Below are positions 35,967 to 44,033 of a stretch of 64,000 bases of DNA, piece after piece. The translations under genes and the position numbers were made by a program. Location: the NCBI RefSeq assembly GCF_019659805.1, contig NZ_JAIFRO010000003.1, positions 62,001-126,000 on the forward strand. Reading direction: 5' to 3'. Source of the stretch: Bartonella raoultii (lineage in GTDB: Bacteria > Pseudomonadota > Alphaproteobacteria > Rhizobiales > Rhizobiaceae). The stretch's first letter is position 1. Every line of letters starts with the position of its first letter. The notes beneath the pieces are model-generated. The model had not been told where the DNA came from, did not search any database, and saw only the letters and a program-made list of their open reading frames with translations.

Positions 35967-36033
35967 ATTATTGTCCTGTTACTTGCGTCACAGAACGGAT
36001 TTTTCTATTCATTCTTTGAGTGAAAATGGAAAG

Positions 36034-36067
36034 CCTTGTCTGTCCTTACGTGACAAGGTTTTCTTTT
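36034..36067 (+). terminator. Terminator-like hairpin between primase and alpA
   Basis: CCTTGTC and GACAAGG enclose an 11-nt loop; TTTTCTTTT follows on the plus strand. It resembles the hairpin at about 18370-18413 of the prophage, including the flanking GGAAAGCC and TTACGTGA words. Confidence 0.55.
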
Positions 36068-36266
36068 ATGCGACGTCGTTATAACGTTGCTGTTTTGCTT
36101 GCTCTATTACATTCAAAAGATCTGATTGTAACCAACGCGATAAGAAACCAAATTTTAAAGGCTTTGGGAGAGAGCCATTGGTCACATGACGGCGGAATGT
36201 TGAAACACTCATATGAAGTAATTTTGCACTTTCACGGTCAGTTAAAAGAATATCGTTTTCTGTCAT
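36066..36266 (-). CDS. AlpA-family regulator / excisionase
   Basis: MerR-like small DNA-binding protein of 66 aa. It has ILLTDRESAKLLHMSVSTFRRHV (helix-turn-helix, about 6-28) and the wing GSLPKPLKFGFLSRWLQSDL. In P4-like elements AlpA activates integrase expression or excision. It lies between the replication genes and the integrase, as expected. GAAAGGAT precedes the start. Confidence 0.85.
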   Translation of the reverse strand: MTENDILLTDRESAKLLHMSVSTFRRHVTNGSLPKPLKFGFLSRWLQSDLLNVIEQAKQQRYNDVA

Positions 36267-36440
36267 ATTAAAATCCTTTCAAGAGTAAAAAATAGAAACA
36301 AATCATGCCCATTTATTAAGCACATTTTGGAATCATTGGAAAGGTATTTAGTCTATAGAAAACAGTATTTTATCATACATTTTCTCATGTGATAATTTAT
36401 GAGAATTATTGAAAGGAAATGAGAGAAGAGAGAGAGCAAG

Positions 36441-36472
36441 TTATCCACAGATCATGGGGTTATGCACCCCAT
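36441..36472. promoter_or_regulatory. DnaA box and hairpin beside the integrase stop
   Basis: TTATCCACA (36441-36449) is a perfect DnaA box. ATGGGGT/ACCCCAT (36454-36472) forms a seven-pair hairpin directly behind the integrase stop. With the second DnaA box at 33074 it may mark replication control in the island. Confidence 0.45.
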
Positions 36473-36475
36473 ATC

Positions 36476-37642
36476 TTAAGATTGACCCGTGACATACGCC
36501 GCCCATTTATCCATATAGACACGGCGCTGTTCTAAATAATCAGTACGACGATAGGCACGCTCTACTTTACCCCCAACCGTATGACTTAGAATAGTTTCAG
36601 CGACTTCATAGGGGGCATCGGTTGTTTCAGCGAGCCAATCGCGTAAACTAGAACGAAATCCATGCGGGCATGCGTTTAGCCCAGTCTGTTGCATATATTG
36701 AGCCATACAATTTACAGCAAGAGGACCTCGACCGGTAGCAGAAAAAAGGAAACCATTGCGAGACAAAGGACGCGCTTCTTTAATCACTTCTAATGCTTCT
36801 GATGATAGAGGCACACGAAATTCTGTTGTAGCATCACGTCTACCTTTCATACCTTCAGCAGGTATGGTCCAGATATCATCTTCAATTTGATCTTCACGAA
36901 TATGACGCAAAGGATTGGTACGGACACCTGTAAGGATAAGCAAGCGCAATGCCAAATGTGTCATCGTTGTTTTTTGGCAAAGCATTTTATAAAAAGCGGG
37001 CACATCTTTCCAATTCATTGACGGTATGTTTTGTGTTTTATGGCGTTGTTTACCTAAAAGAGCGCGTGCTTTTTCTGTTGCTTGTAAATCAACATCCAAT
37101 CCTAATGCAGCCGCATGTTTGAAACAAAGATTAAGACGGGTAAGAGCTCTATTAGCTGTTGCAGCTTTTGTATGCCAAATAGGAGCGAGGGTATTGCGTA
37201 TCTCTGTTTGTGTAATTTCTGAAACGGGGAGGCAACCTAATTTAGGGAGAATATGAAGTTGTAAAGGCGAAAACCAACGCCCATCTTTACCATCTCCTTT
37301 TAATTCAGCTTTACGACTTTCAAAAGCATCTAGAGCAATATCTTTTAAATAATGGAGATTACTTATTGCCTCACGCTTTTGTTTGTTGCGCTCTTTAATG
37401 GGGTCACGACCCTCATGCAAAACAGAACGCCACCCATTTGCCAATTCACGCGCTTGTTTTAAAGAGACATCTCTTAAAGCACCCAATCCCATTTCACGGC
37501 GCCGCCCGTGAATGGTATAACGGTAAATCCATTGAGCACCTCCATCTTTACGTTTGTGAAGAAGCAAGCCGGCACCATCATTATATTTGCCAGCCCCCAA
37601 TGTTGCGACAGACCTTGCATTAAGACGGTTCATAAGAGCCAT
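36476..37642 (-). CDS. int: Island integrase, P4-type tyrosine recombinase
   Basis: Protein of 388 aa. An N-terminal DUF4102-like arm-binding domain (about 1-85, DGAGLLLHK and WIYRYTIHGRRREMGLG) is followed by the core-binding region and a catalytic domain with R241 (TGVRTNPLR), K266, H327 and R330 (HGFRSSLRDW), H354 (LSHTVGG) and Y364 (AYRRTDY). The start at 37642 follows AAGGAG; a longer frame to 37678 lacks a site. It lies 180 bp from the right attachment repeat and probably recombines within the terL codons encoding NEETTV. Confidence 0.95.
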   Translation of the reverse strand: MALMNRLNARSVATLGAGKYNDGAGLLLHKRKDGGAQWIYRYTIHGRRREMGLGALRDVSLKQARELANGWRSVLHEGRDPIKERNKQKREAISNLHYLKDIALDAFESRKAELKGDGKDGRWFSPLQLHILPKLGCLPVSEITQTEIRNTLAPIWHTKAATANRALTRLNLCFKHAAALGLDVDLQATEKARALLGKQRHKTQNIPSMNWKDVPAFYKMLCQKTTMTHLALRLLILTGVRTNPLRHIREDQIEDDIWTIPAEGMKGRRDATTEFRVPLSSEALEVIKEARPLSRNGFLFSATGRGPLAVNCMAQYMQQTGLNACPHGFRSSLRDWLAETTDAPYEVAETILSHTVGGKVERAYRRTDYLEQRRVYMDKWAAYVTGQS

Positions 37643-37819
37643 TTTTACTCCTTTCTTATACAAGTTTGATCCACACACTCATCCCGCTTGTGATGTGCAA
37701 ACGGGTGGTTTTGATTGATTCAAGATAAACAGATTTGAAATGAGAGAATCTTACGTTATTCGGGACTCTCATTCAATATGAACAACGCTAGATTATCATT
37801 ATAAATCAATGTGTTATCT

Positions 37820-37837
37820 AATGAAGAGACGACCGTA
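37820..37837 (+). repeat. Island attachment site, right copy in terL
   Basis: AATGAAGAGACGACCGTA, also encoding Asn-Glu-Glu-Thr-Thr-Val, in phase with the 3' part of terL. The identical core is GAAGAGAC (37823-37830). Confidence 0.8.
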
Positions 37838-38044
37838 GCGGGTCGTAAGGCACTGAATTGGTATCACGAGAAATGGGATGAGAAGCGGAATATAGGGTTA
37901 GGGGCAGAGCATGATTGGTCGAGTCATGGGGCCGATGCCTTTGGATTGATGTGTGTGGGTTATGAGCAGCCGATACAGAAACATAAGAGAGCAGCTTATA
38001 GCGATAGAGAAGCCTATGAGAGTACGTCATGGATGGCACAATGA
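37820..38044 (+). pseudogene. terL: Terminase large subunit, 3' fragment
   Basis: The last 74 codons of TerL, continuing exactly from codon 369. It contains the final nuclease motif HDWSSHGADAFGLM with D407 (numbering of the joined protein). A GTG at 37811 could start a short peptide, but it would have no motor function. The stop overlaps the portal start by 16 bases, so the phage gene order terS-terL-portal was originally contiguous. Confidence 0.88.
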
Positions 38045-40047
38045 TGCATGATGAAGAGCATATAGAGCAAGAAAGTCAGGTTTCAGATTTCTCAATGGAA
38101 GGTTTGTTTCGTAAGCTTTTAAGCTGGTACAAAGAAGATGTAGAGCATGTGAACAAATGGCGTGAGCAAGCGCGTGAAGATTTTCGTTTTTACAATGGCG
38201 ACCAGTGGAATGAGACTGATTTAGCCGCTTTAAAAGAACAACGCCGTCCTGTCATGACGTTTAACCGCATTGCTCCACTTGTGAATGCGGTTGTTGGATC
38301 TGAACGCAATAATAAGAGAGAAGTGCAGTTTATTCCTCGTCAAATAGGCAAGGCCTTGCCTAGCGAATTGCTCACTGGTGCAGCAGAATGGTTTCGCGAC
38401 ATGGCCCATGCGGAATATGCGGATTCAGATGCTTTCCAAGATGCTGTCATTTGCGGTATGGGCTGGACAGATACAAGGCTTGATTATGAGAGTAGTCTAG
38501 ATGGGGAGCCGGTTATTACACGTTTAGACCCCTTAAAGATGGTTTGGGACAGCGCGGCCATACAACCGAATTTAACCGATGCACAACGTTTGTGGTATGT
38601 AGACCGTAAACCTTTGGAAGTTGCAAGACAAATGTTTCCCAAAGCGCATTGGAGTGAACTAAGTGCGGATTGGGCGCGTGATGGGAGTTCTTATGAAGGG
38701 GTTCATCACAATGCTTTTGAAGCTTATGATGATGAGAAGGGTATTGATGTTGAAAATGGCCGCCGGATGGTCACGCTAGTTGAATGTCGTTGGTTTGAAA
38801 GTGAGAGATATTATAAAGCGCCTGATTTAGAAACGGGTGAACTTCGTGATTATAGCGAGGAAGAATTTAAGCAACTTCAGTGCATGATGCCCGATATTCA
38901 AGGAGCTGCTTTTCATAAAAAGGTGGTTAAGCGCGCTTTTTTAGGCAGGAAAATTTTGCTTTGTCCAGACCAGCCTTTGGTTCCCGCCGGTCAATTGGGT
39001 TGGGAATGTATAACGGGGTATTTTGATAAGATAGAGCGTCAATTTTATGGGGTTGTTCGCCCGACCAAAGATCCACAACGCTGGGCAAATAAATATTTCA
39101 GTCAAGTGATGCATATTCTCAATAGCCAATCCAAAGGGGGGATAATGGCAGAAAGAGGTGCATTTGAAGATGAGAGGGAAGCGGTAAGGAGTTGGAGCAG
39201 AGTTGATAGTATCACGGTGCTTAAATCAGGAGCGCTTGCGGGTGGAAAGATCCAACCCAAACCGGTCACTCAGTTTCCAACAGGCTTTTTCCAACTGTTT
39301 AATGAGGCGAAAGAAGCGATTAATCAGGTCACGGGTTTATCGCCTGAGTTTATAGGGACGAGAGAAGTTTCACAAGCAGGGATTTTGGAAGCACAAAGGC
39401 GCCAATCCAGTCTCAATCTGCTTGCTTGTTTGTTTGATGGTTTACGTTTGTATCGCAAGCGTCAAGGGAAGCTTATTTTGCACTTGATCCAGAATTATTT
39501 ATCCGATGGTCGCTTGGTACGGATTTCAGGAGAGGAGAATGCGCAATATATTCCCTTAACCCGTGAAGCTGTGATGCATGTTGATTACGATATTGTTGTT
39601 GATGATGCGCCCACCAGTCCTAATGAGAAAGAGCGTACCTTTGGTATTATCACGCAATTGTTACCGTTGCTTCAAAATGCGGTTACACCGGATATTATGC
39701 TTGATTTGCTTCGTTATTCTCCCTTGCCGGCCTCTCTGCTTAATCGTGTAAGTGAGAAGGTACAACAGCAGCAACAAATGGCACAACAAGCGCAACAACA
39801 GATGAATCCAGAGCAGGAAATGCAGTTGCAAGAAAAGCAGCAAGACATGGCGACGAAAACCCAAATGCAACAGATGGATTTACAACAAAAGCAGATTGAA
39901 TTGTTCATGCGTCAAAAAAGAGCGGAATTGGAAGCAGAATTGATGCAACAGCGCCATGAACTTGAACGGCAACGCATTTACAATGAGCAGATGCAAAATC
40001 AGATCATGCGAGAAAGAGCGGCCAGTTATAGAGGAAGAAGCATTTGA
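38029..40047 (+). CDS. P22-type portal protein
   Basis: Dodecameric head-vertex channel protein through which DNA enters and leaves. At 672 aa it is close to P22 gp1. The start at 38029 has GAGAG six bases upstream; ATGs at 38041/38044 are alternatives. N-terminal DFRFYNGDQWNETD and FNRIAPLVNAVVGSERNN are typical of P22-like portals. The C-terminal 120 residues are glutamine- and methionine-rich coiled coil, matching the barrel extension of this group. It lies directly behind the split terL. Confidence 0.88.
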   Translation: MDGTMMHDEEHIEQESQVSDFSMEGLFRKLLSWYKEDVEHVNKWREQAREDFRFYNGDQWNETDLAALKEQRRPVMTFNRIAPLVNAVVGSERNNKREVQFIPRQIGKALPSELLTGAAEWFRDMAHAEYADSDAFQDAVICGMGWTDTRLDYESSLDGEPVITRLDPLKMVWDSAAIQPNLTDAQRLWYVDRKPLEVARQMFPKAHWSELSADWARDGSSYEGVHHNAFEAYDDEKGIDVENGRRMVTLVECRWFESERYYKAPDLETGELRDYSEEEFKQLQCMMPDIQGAAFHKKVVKRAFLGRKILLCPDQPLVPAGQLGWECITGYFDKIERQFYGVVRPTKDPQRWANKYFSQVMHILNSQSKGGIMAERGAFEDEREAVRSWSRVDSITVLKSGALAGGKIQPKPVTQFPTGFFQLFNEAKEAINQVTGLSPEFIGTREVSQAGILEAQRRQSSLNLLACLFDGLRLYRKRQGKLILHLIQNYLSDGRLVRISGEENAQYIPLTREAVMHVDYDIVVDDAPTSPNEKERTFGIITQLLPLLQNAVTPDIMLDLLRYSPLPASLLNRVSEKVQQQQQMAQQAQQQMNPEQEMQLQEKQQDMATKTQMQQMDLQQKQIELFMRQKRAELEAELMQQRHELERQRIYNEQMQNQIMRERAASYRGRSI

Positions 40048-40060
40048 GAAAGGTTAAAGA

Positions 40061-40954
40061 ATGAATGCAGAACTGAATGAAGGACTGAATGAAGATTATG
40101 GAACAGAGGCATCCGTTTTTGATGATGAGGGTTCTTTTGAGAGCGCTCATGATAGAGGAGCGGTTGAAAGTGATGATGTCTCTTCTTCAGAGCCGGTTGT
40201 AGCAAAGCCTGTTCAAGAGCCTTCAGAGATTACTATCCCTAATGGAGAACAGCAACGTGCTGTAGAACAAGCCAATCAAGCCCGTGAAGCACTTACGAAG
40301 TTTTATGAAGCGCAATCCCAGATGTCTCAGGTTGATGGCAAGGAAACGCCTCCCAATCCTAGTGAAGATATTATTGGTTATATGGGGTGGATGGGCAAAA
40401 AGCTTCAAGAGCAGGATGCGTATATTAGAGCGCAGCAAGATGTGCAAAGGCAAGCGTTAGAATACCAAGAATTTAATGGGCATTTAAATCAGTTTTTAGA
40501 AAGTTCCGTTACCTCGGTCAAAGATAAATACAGTGATTTTGATGCGGCGGCAGATTTTCTCTATGAGACGCGCGCCAAGCAATTGAATGCATGGTCTTCT
40601 ATCTATCCCACTTATGCCCAGAAGAGCACGATCGATGCGATTATAGGAGATGAGTTGCGAACGATAGTAGCCACTTGCGCACAAAAGGGGGTTAATCCGG
40701 CAGAAGAGCTTTATAGGATCGCGCAAAATCTTGGCTATCAAAAGCAAGCCGTGCAAGCCAATGATCAAATTGCAGCACTCCAGAATCGTCAGAATTCAGC
40801 GCGGACATTAACGGGCTCTGGTGGTGGAGGCCGTGTTGGTCCTATGACCAAGGAAGTTCTTGCGAATATGTCAGAGAAAGAATTTGATGCGTGGATATCC
40901 AATCCAAAGAATGAAGCACGTTTTTATGAAATTATGGGTGTAGATCCTGATTAG
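40061..40954 (+). CDS. Scaffolding protein candidate
   Basis: Protein of 297 aa, strongly acidic N-terminal 70 residues, helical middle (QRAVEQANQAREALTKFYEAQ, QEQDAYIRAQQDVQRQALEY), glycine-rich linker near 250 and a small helical end. Composition, length and position between portal and capsid fit a P22-like scaffold that directs procapsid assembly. No direct sequence family was recognised. Confidence 0.7.
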   Translation: MNAELNEGLNEDYGTEASVFDDEGSFESAHDRGAVESDDVSSSEPVVAKPVQEPSEITIPNGEQQRAVEQANQAREALTKFYEAQSQMSQVDGKETPPNPSEDIIGYMGWMGKKLQEQDAYIRAQQDVQRQALEYQEFNGHLNQFLESSVTSVKDKYSDFDAAADFLYETRAKQLNAWSSIYPTYAQKSTIDAIIGDELRTIVATCAQKGVNPAEELYRIAQNLGYQKQAVQANDQIAALQNRQNSARTLTGSGGGGRVGPMTKEVLANMSEKEFDAWISNPKNEARFYEIMGVDPD

Positions 40955-40998
40955 GTAAGAGGTTTTTCCACATAATCCGCCTTTGATGCGGGTTTTCC

Positions 40999-41025
40999 AC
41001 CGGCTTTATTCAGCCGGTTTTTTTT
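40999..41025 (+). terminator. Intrinsic terminator between scaffold and capsid genes
   Basis: ACCGGCT-TTATTC-AGCCGGT followed by seven T residues, 45 bases after the scaffold stop and just ahead of the capsid ribosome site. Confidence 0.85.
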
Positions 41026-41050
41026 ACAGCAAAGAAAGGTGAAATCAAAA

Positions 41051-42175
41051 ATGGCAACAACACATATAGGGACCCATGATCCGCAAGCGGTAAAATTGTG
41101 GTCACAGAAATTAGGCAATGAAGTTTTGAAGGCGACGAAAATCGCCCCCTTGATAGGGAAAAGTTCAAACAGCATTATCCAGCTTTACAATGAAACCCAT
41201 AAGAGTGCAGGGGATAGCGTTACCTTTAGCCTGCTGGTTAATTTGTTTGGAGATGGTGTCACGCAAGGGGAAACCTTAGAGGGCAATGAAGAAGCGCTTC
41301 AATTTATGAATGACCGCTTGGTCATTAACGAGCTCTTACATGCAGCGCGTGTTGCCAATACGGATTCGATTGATCAACAGAGAGTCTTACCGAATTTGCG
41401 CAAAAAGGCCAAGGAAGGTTTGGTTCGCTGGTATGCTAATCGTTTAAGCATCATGTTCTTTCTTCAAGTGTGTGGTTATACAGCAAGCACGCTTAGTGTT
41501 GATGGTCGAGAAGTTTATATTAAACCGGTTCATTACGGCTTTAATCCGATCATGGCGCCCAGCAGTGAACGCATTATCCGCCCCGATGGCAAAACCAAAG
41601 ATGAAGAACTTACCGATAAAGCCAAACATAGCTTTAGCCTTAAATTGATTGATGAAGCGGTTAAACAAGCAAAGCTTGCCAATCCGCAAATCTCTCCTGT
41701 TCACGTCAATGGTGATGATGTGTATGTTTTGTATTTGCACCCTACCCAAGTGATGCAATTGCGCACCAATACAGCCGCTGGTGAATGGTTAGATATTCAA
41801 AAATCAGTTTATGCAACCTCACGTGCAAAGAACCCAATCTTTGATGGATCTTTAGGTATGTATAATGGCGTTGTTTTACGGGAAGCTATCCATGTGACCC
41901 ATGGTGTTAAATCGACAGATTCTACAGCCGTAAAAAGCGTTCGTCGTGCTGTGTTCTTAGGAGCGCAAAGTGCTGTGATCGGTTTTGGACAAAATCATAG
42001 TGCAACCCATTACACCCTCAAGGAAGAATATTTTGATTATGAACGTGAATTTGGCGTTGCCGCCAAGACGCTTATTGGCATGAAGAAAACCCGTTTCCAG
42101 ATGCCTGGTAGTGCACAAACAGCCCAAGATTTTGGAACGATAGTTATCCCCACCTACAGTGGTGAAGCAGCGTAA
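41051..42175 (+). CDS. Major capsid protein, N4-gp56 family
   Basis: Coat protein of 374 aa. MATTHIGTHDPQAVKLWSQ opens the protein, followed by GDSVTFSLLVNLFGDGVTQGETLEGNEE, the signature of N4-gp56-type HK97-fold capsids, and a C-terminal GSAQTAQDFGTIVI. The ATG at 41051 follows AGAAAGG; a GTG at 41039 is in frame but overlaps the site. It builds the icosahedral shell over the upstream scaffold. Confidence 0.88.
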   Translation: MATTHIGTHDPQAVKLWSQKLGNEVLKATKIAPLIGKSSNSIIQLYNETHKSAGDSVTFSLLVNLFGDGVTQGETLEGNEEALQFMNDRLVINELLHAARVANTDSIDQQRVLPNLRKKAKEGLVRWYANRLSIMFFLQVCGYTASTLSVDGREVYIKPVHYGFNPIMAPSSERIIRPDGKTKDEELTDKAKHSFSLKLIDEAVKQAKLANPQISPVHVNGDDVYVLYLHPTQVMQLRTNTAAGEWLDIQKSVYATSRAKNPIFDGSLGMYNGVVLREAIHVTHGVKSTDSTAVKSVRRAVFLGAQSAVIGFGQNHSATHYTLKEEYFDYEREFGVAAKTLIGMKKTRFQMPGSAQTAQDFGTIVIPTYSGEAA

Positions 42176-42196
42176 TTTTAAAGGAGGAAACAAGAG

Positions 42197-42577
42197 ATGG
42201 CAGATCATTTACCCGCCCCATTACAGGGGAGAAATCTTCATACGCAACAGGTAAGCTTTTTACGCTTAAATATCTCGCATAAAGAGAAGTCCCTTACGGA
42301 GAGAATAGGGATTTTACCGCGTGGAGCTGTGATTACGTCGATCAAAGCCTTTGTGAAGACAGCGTTTTCGGAAGCCAAGTTGAAGATAGGCAGCAGTTAT
42401 GGGGGAAGTGAATTTGGTGAGAAAGAGATCAAGACCCAAAGCACACAAGACTTTACACCCACAGATCAGAAAGTTTTTGTTGGAGATGATAAGGAAACGA
42501 CTCTTTACGCTACCCGCGACAAAGCCACAGCAGCAGGTGAATGTGTTGTGGTTGTGCAGTTCGTGACTAATCACTGA
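42197..42577 (+). CDS. Small virion protein after capsid, possible decoration protein
   Basis: Protein of 126 aa, strand-rich (AVITSIKAFVKTAFSEAKLKIGSSYGG, ECVVVVQFVTNH), no recognised family. A strong AGGAGG site and its place directly behind the capsid gene suggest an abundant head decoration or stabilising protein. Confidence 0.6.
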   Translation: MADHLPAPLQGRNLHTQQVSFLRLNISHKEKSLTERIGILPRGAVITSIKAFVKTAFSEAKLKIGSSYGGSEFGEKEIKTQSTQDFTPTDQKVFVGDDKETTLYATRDKATAAGECVVVVQFVTNH

Positions 42578-42588
42578 AATTAAGGGGG

Positions 42589-42984
42589 TTAATGCCTAGA
42601 AACTTTTTTAAGAAGTTTTGTTGCTTTAACTTCCTTAATTTTAAGTGCAATCTTACGCATAAAGGCAATGCTAAAACATTCTTGTGGTCTTATAGATTCA
42701 AAATCAAAAAAATCTTTGCAAGGAGTAACGTTAAATTCATCAACACATAGCCAAGAATCTTTTGTTAGCTTTGCACGCTTGCATTCTGTTTCAGGGATTT
42801 TTAAGCTGAATTGCAAATTATGAGGTTCTTGTGAAGTGATGGGGAATAAAAAGAAATGAGTGTCTGTTTTTACGACAACACAAGCAGGGCGTGATTTACG
42901 ACCTGAATCTTCGCCCTTTTGGGATTGTTCATGCCATAAGTAATAATATCTAATAACGTCACCTACCTTAAACATTTTTGTCAT
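42589..42984 (-). CDS. PemK/MazF-like toxin of a TA moron
   Basis: Protein of 131 aa with the opening FKVGDVIRYYYLWHEQSQKGEDSGRKSRPACVV, where GD and RPACVV match the MazF/PemK beta-barrel, and FLFPITSQEP. Family members are ribosome-independent mRNA interferases. It overlaps the antitoxin gene by 17 bases and lies on the strand opposite to the virion genes, so it is cargo inserted in the head operon. Confidence 0.75.
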   Translation of the reverse strand: MTKMFKVGDVIRYYYLWHEQSQKGEDSGRKSRPACVVVKTDTHFFLFPITSQEPHNLQFSLKIPETECKRAKLTKDSWLCVDEFNVTPCKDFFDFESIRPQECFSIAFMRKIALKIKEVKATKLLKKVSRH

Positions 42985-43219
42985 CTTTTAAAAGGTCATC
43001 TAAGCCGCGGTCTAAGTCATCTAATATATCTTTTGGTGCATCCATATAAGAAAATACTTGTGTACTGGAACGAGATTTTATCAACTCTTTATATAAATCG
43101 ATAGGAAGCATGATAATTTTTTCACGTCCTCTTTTCGTTAAAGCTACAGGTATGGACATAGCTTCATCTAAGATATCACCAGTTCCGCGGTTTATATCTG
43201 TAAAACTATACTTTTTCAT
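42968..43219 (-). CDS. Phd/YefM-like antitoxin
   Basis: Protein of 83 aa. The N-terminal DNA-binding part (SFTDINRGTGDILDEAMSIPVALTKRGREKIIMLP) is typical of the Phd/YefM fold; the acidic C-terminus (DILDDLDRGLDDLLKDD) would wrap the toxin. It is the first gene of the pair, as usual, and a long palindrome lies just upstream for autoregulation. Confidence 0.8.
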   Translation of the reverse strand: MKKYSFTDINRGTGDILDEAMSIPVALTKRGREKIIMLPIDLYKELIKSRSSTQVFSYMDAPKDILDDLDRGLDDLLKDDKNV

Positions 43220-43247
43220 AAAAATACTCCTACGCTAATATGCACTA

Positions 43248-43280
43248 TGCATAAAATACATACTTTATGTATTTTATGCA
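43248..43280. promoter_or_regulatory. Operator palindrome of the Phd-PemK pair
   Basis: Fifteen-base perfect arms, 43248-43262 and 43266-43280, around CTT. The inner part TACATA-CTT-TATGTA (43257-43271) equals the palindrome class found at 18035 and 18173. Confidence 0.8.
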
Positions 43281-43324
43281 AGTAAGAGTAATGTCAAGAA
43301 AATTTTTCATTGAAAGGTATTTTG

Positions 43325-44032
43325 ATGGCACGTCATTATATAAGGATTAAGACGGGAGGTCCTGTCCAAGAGAGGCAGGATGTTTTTCGTCATAGAAGAA
43401 CCCTTTCTCATCTTGTGTCTGTTATTCAAGACGAAATCGATGACATCACGGATGAATATATTGGGCAAATCCAAGAGAGTATTTTTGCTGCTATTCGTTT
43501 TTGCGAGCGGGAAAGTTTTTACTTTAACGAAAGCCGTGATGTTGTGTTTAATACACAAGCGGGAAAAGCTCTTTATGATGCAAGTGATACCCCCCACCTT
43601 GAAACGGCAGTCAAAATCAAAAGCGTTTATCTTTCTTCAGATCAATATCACAAGGTTGCCTTAGAACAGAGAAGTCCTTTTGCGTTAGAAGCTTCGCTTT
43701 CTTCAGCACAGCAAGGAAGACCTGTTTGTTACAGTTACTTTGATAGGAAATTGCATCTTTATCCCACACCGGATCAATCCTATCAGGTTCAACTTATTCT
43801 CTCTCCAATGCGCTTGGAAGAATTAGAGAATGCGGATCAAGAACATCCATGGTTTGTGCACGCGTTTGATTTGATTAAGGCGCGTGCAAAATATGAATTG
43901 TACAAGAATATCCTTAAAGAGCCCGATTGTGCAGCCGCGGCTTATAATGATTTTAACGAACAGTTGCATGCCTTGCGTGCAGAAACGTCAAAACGTCATA
44001 ACGATATCAGAATCATTCCAACGGATTTCTAA
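43325..44032 (+). CDS. Head-tail adaptor, P22 gp4-like
   Basis: Protein of 235 aa with the N-terminal pattern TLSHLVSVIQDEIDDITDEYIGQIQESIFAAIRFCERESFYFNES of phage adaptor proteins annotated as gp4-like tail accessory factors. It would sit under the portal and help close the head. AAAGG lies before the ATG at 43325; an upstream TTG is less likely. Confidence 0.75.
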   Translation: MARHYIRIKTGGPVQERQDVFRHRRTLSHLVSVIQDEIDDITDEYIGQIQESIFAAIRFCERESFYFNESRDVVFNTQAGKALYDASDTPHLETAVKIKSVYLSSDQYHKVALEQRSPFALEASLSSAQQGRPVCYSYFDRKLHLYPTPDQSYQVQLILSPMRLEELENADQEHPWFVHAFDLIKARAKYELYKNILKEPDCAAAAYNDFNEQLHALRAETSKRHNDIRIIPTDF

Positions 44033-44033
44033 C

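Larger units (their letters stand above)
22525..37837. mobile_element. Satellite-like integrative island inside prophage terL
   Basis: A 15.3-kb element with imperfect terminal direct repeats, a P4-type integrase at its right end and an AlpA-like factor beside it. It also has a primase and a DUF3987 protein, a restriction-modification enzyme, three YdcK-like genes and a C4-like RNA. All its called genes read leftward, against the phage late operon. No capsid, tail, terminase or lysis gene is present. The content fits a P4-like or minimal phage satellite, but mobilisation is not shown. Confidence 0.85.

Noticed and set aside
36020..36271. Rightward 83-codon frame opposite to alpA
   Set aside because: It is antisense to a clearly recognised AlpA-like gene, and no independent evidence supports it.
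7896..37642. Two integrases could mean two prophages lying side by side
   Set aside because: The second integrase belongs to an element that interrupts terL, and terL sequence continues in frame on both sides. One phage with a nested island explains the data better.
43884..44033. Upstream 50-codon extension of the gp10-like gene
   Set aside because: It lies completely inside the adaptor gene in another frame; the start at 44034 directly after its stop is more natural.
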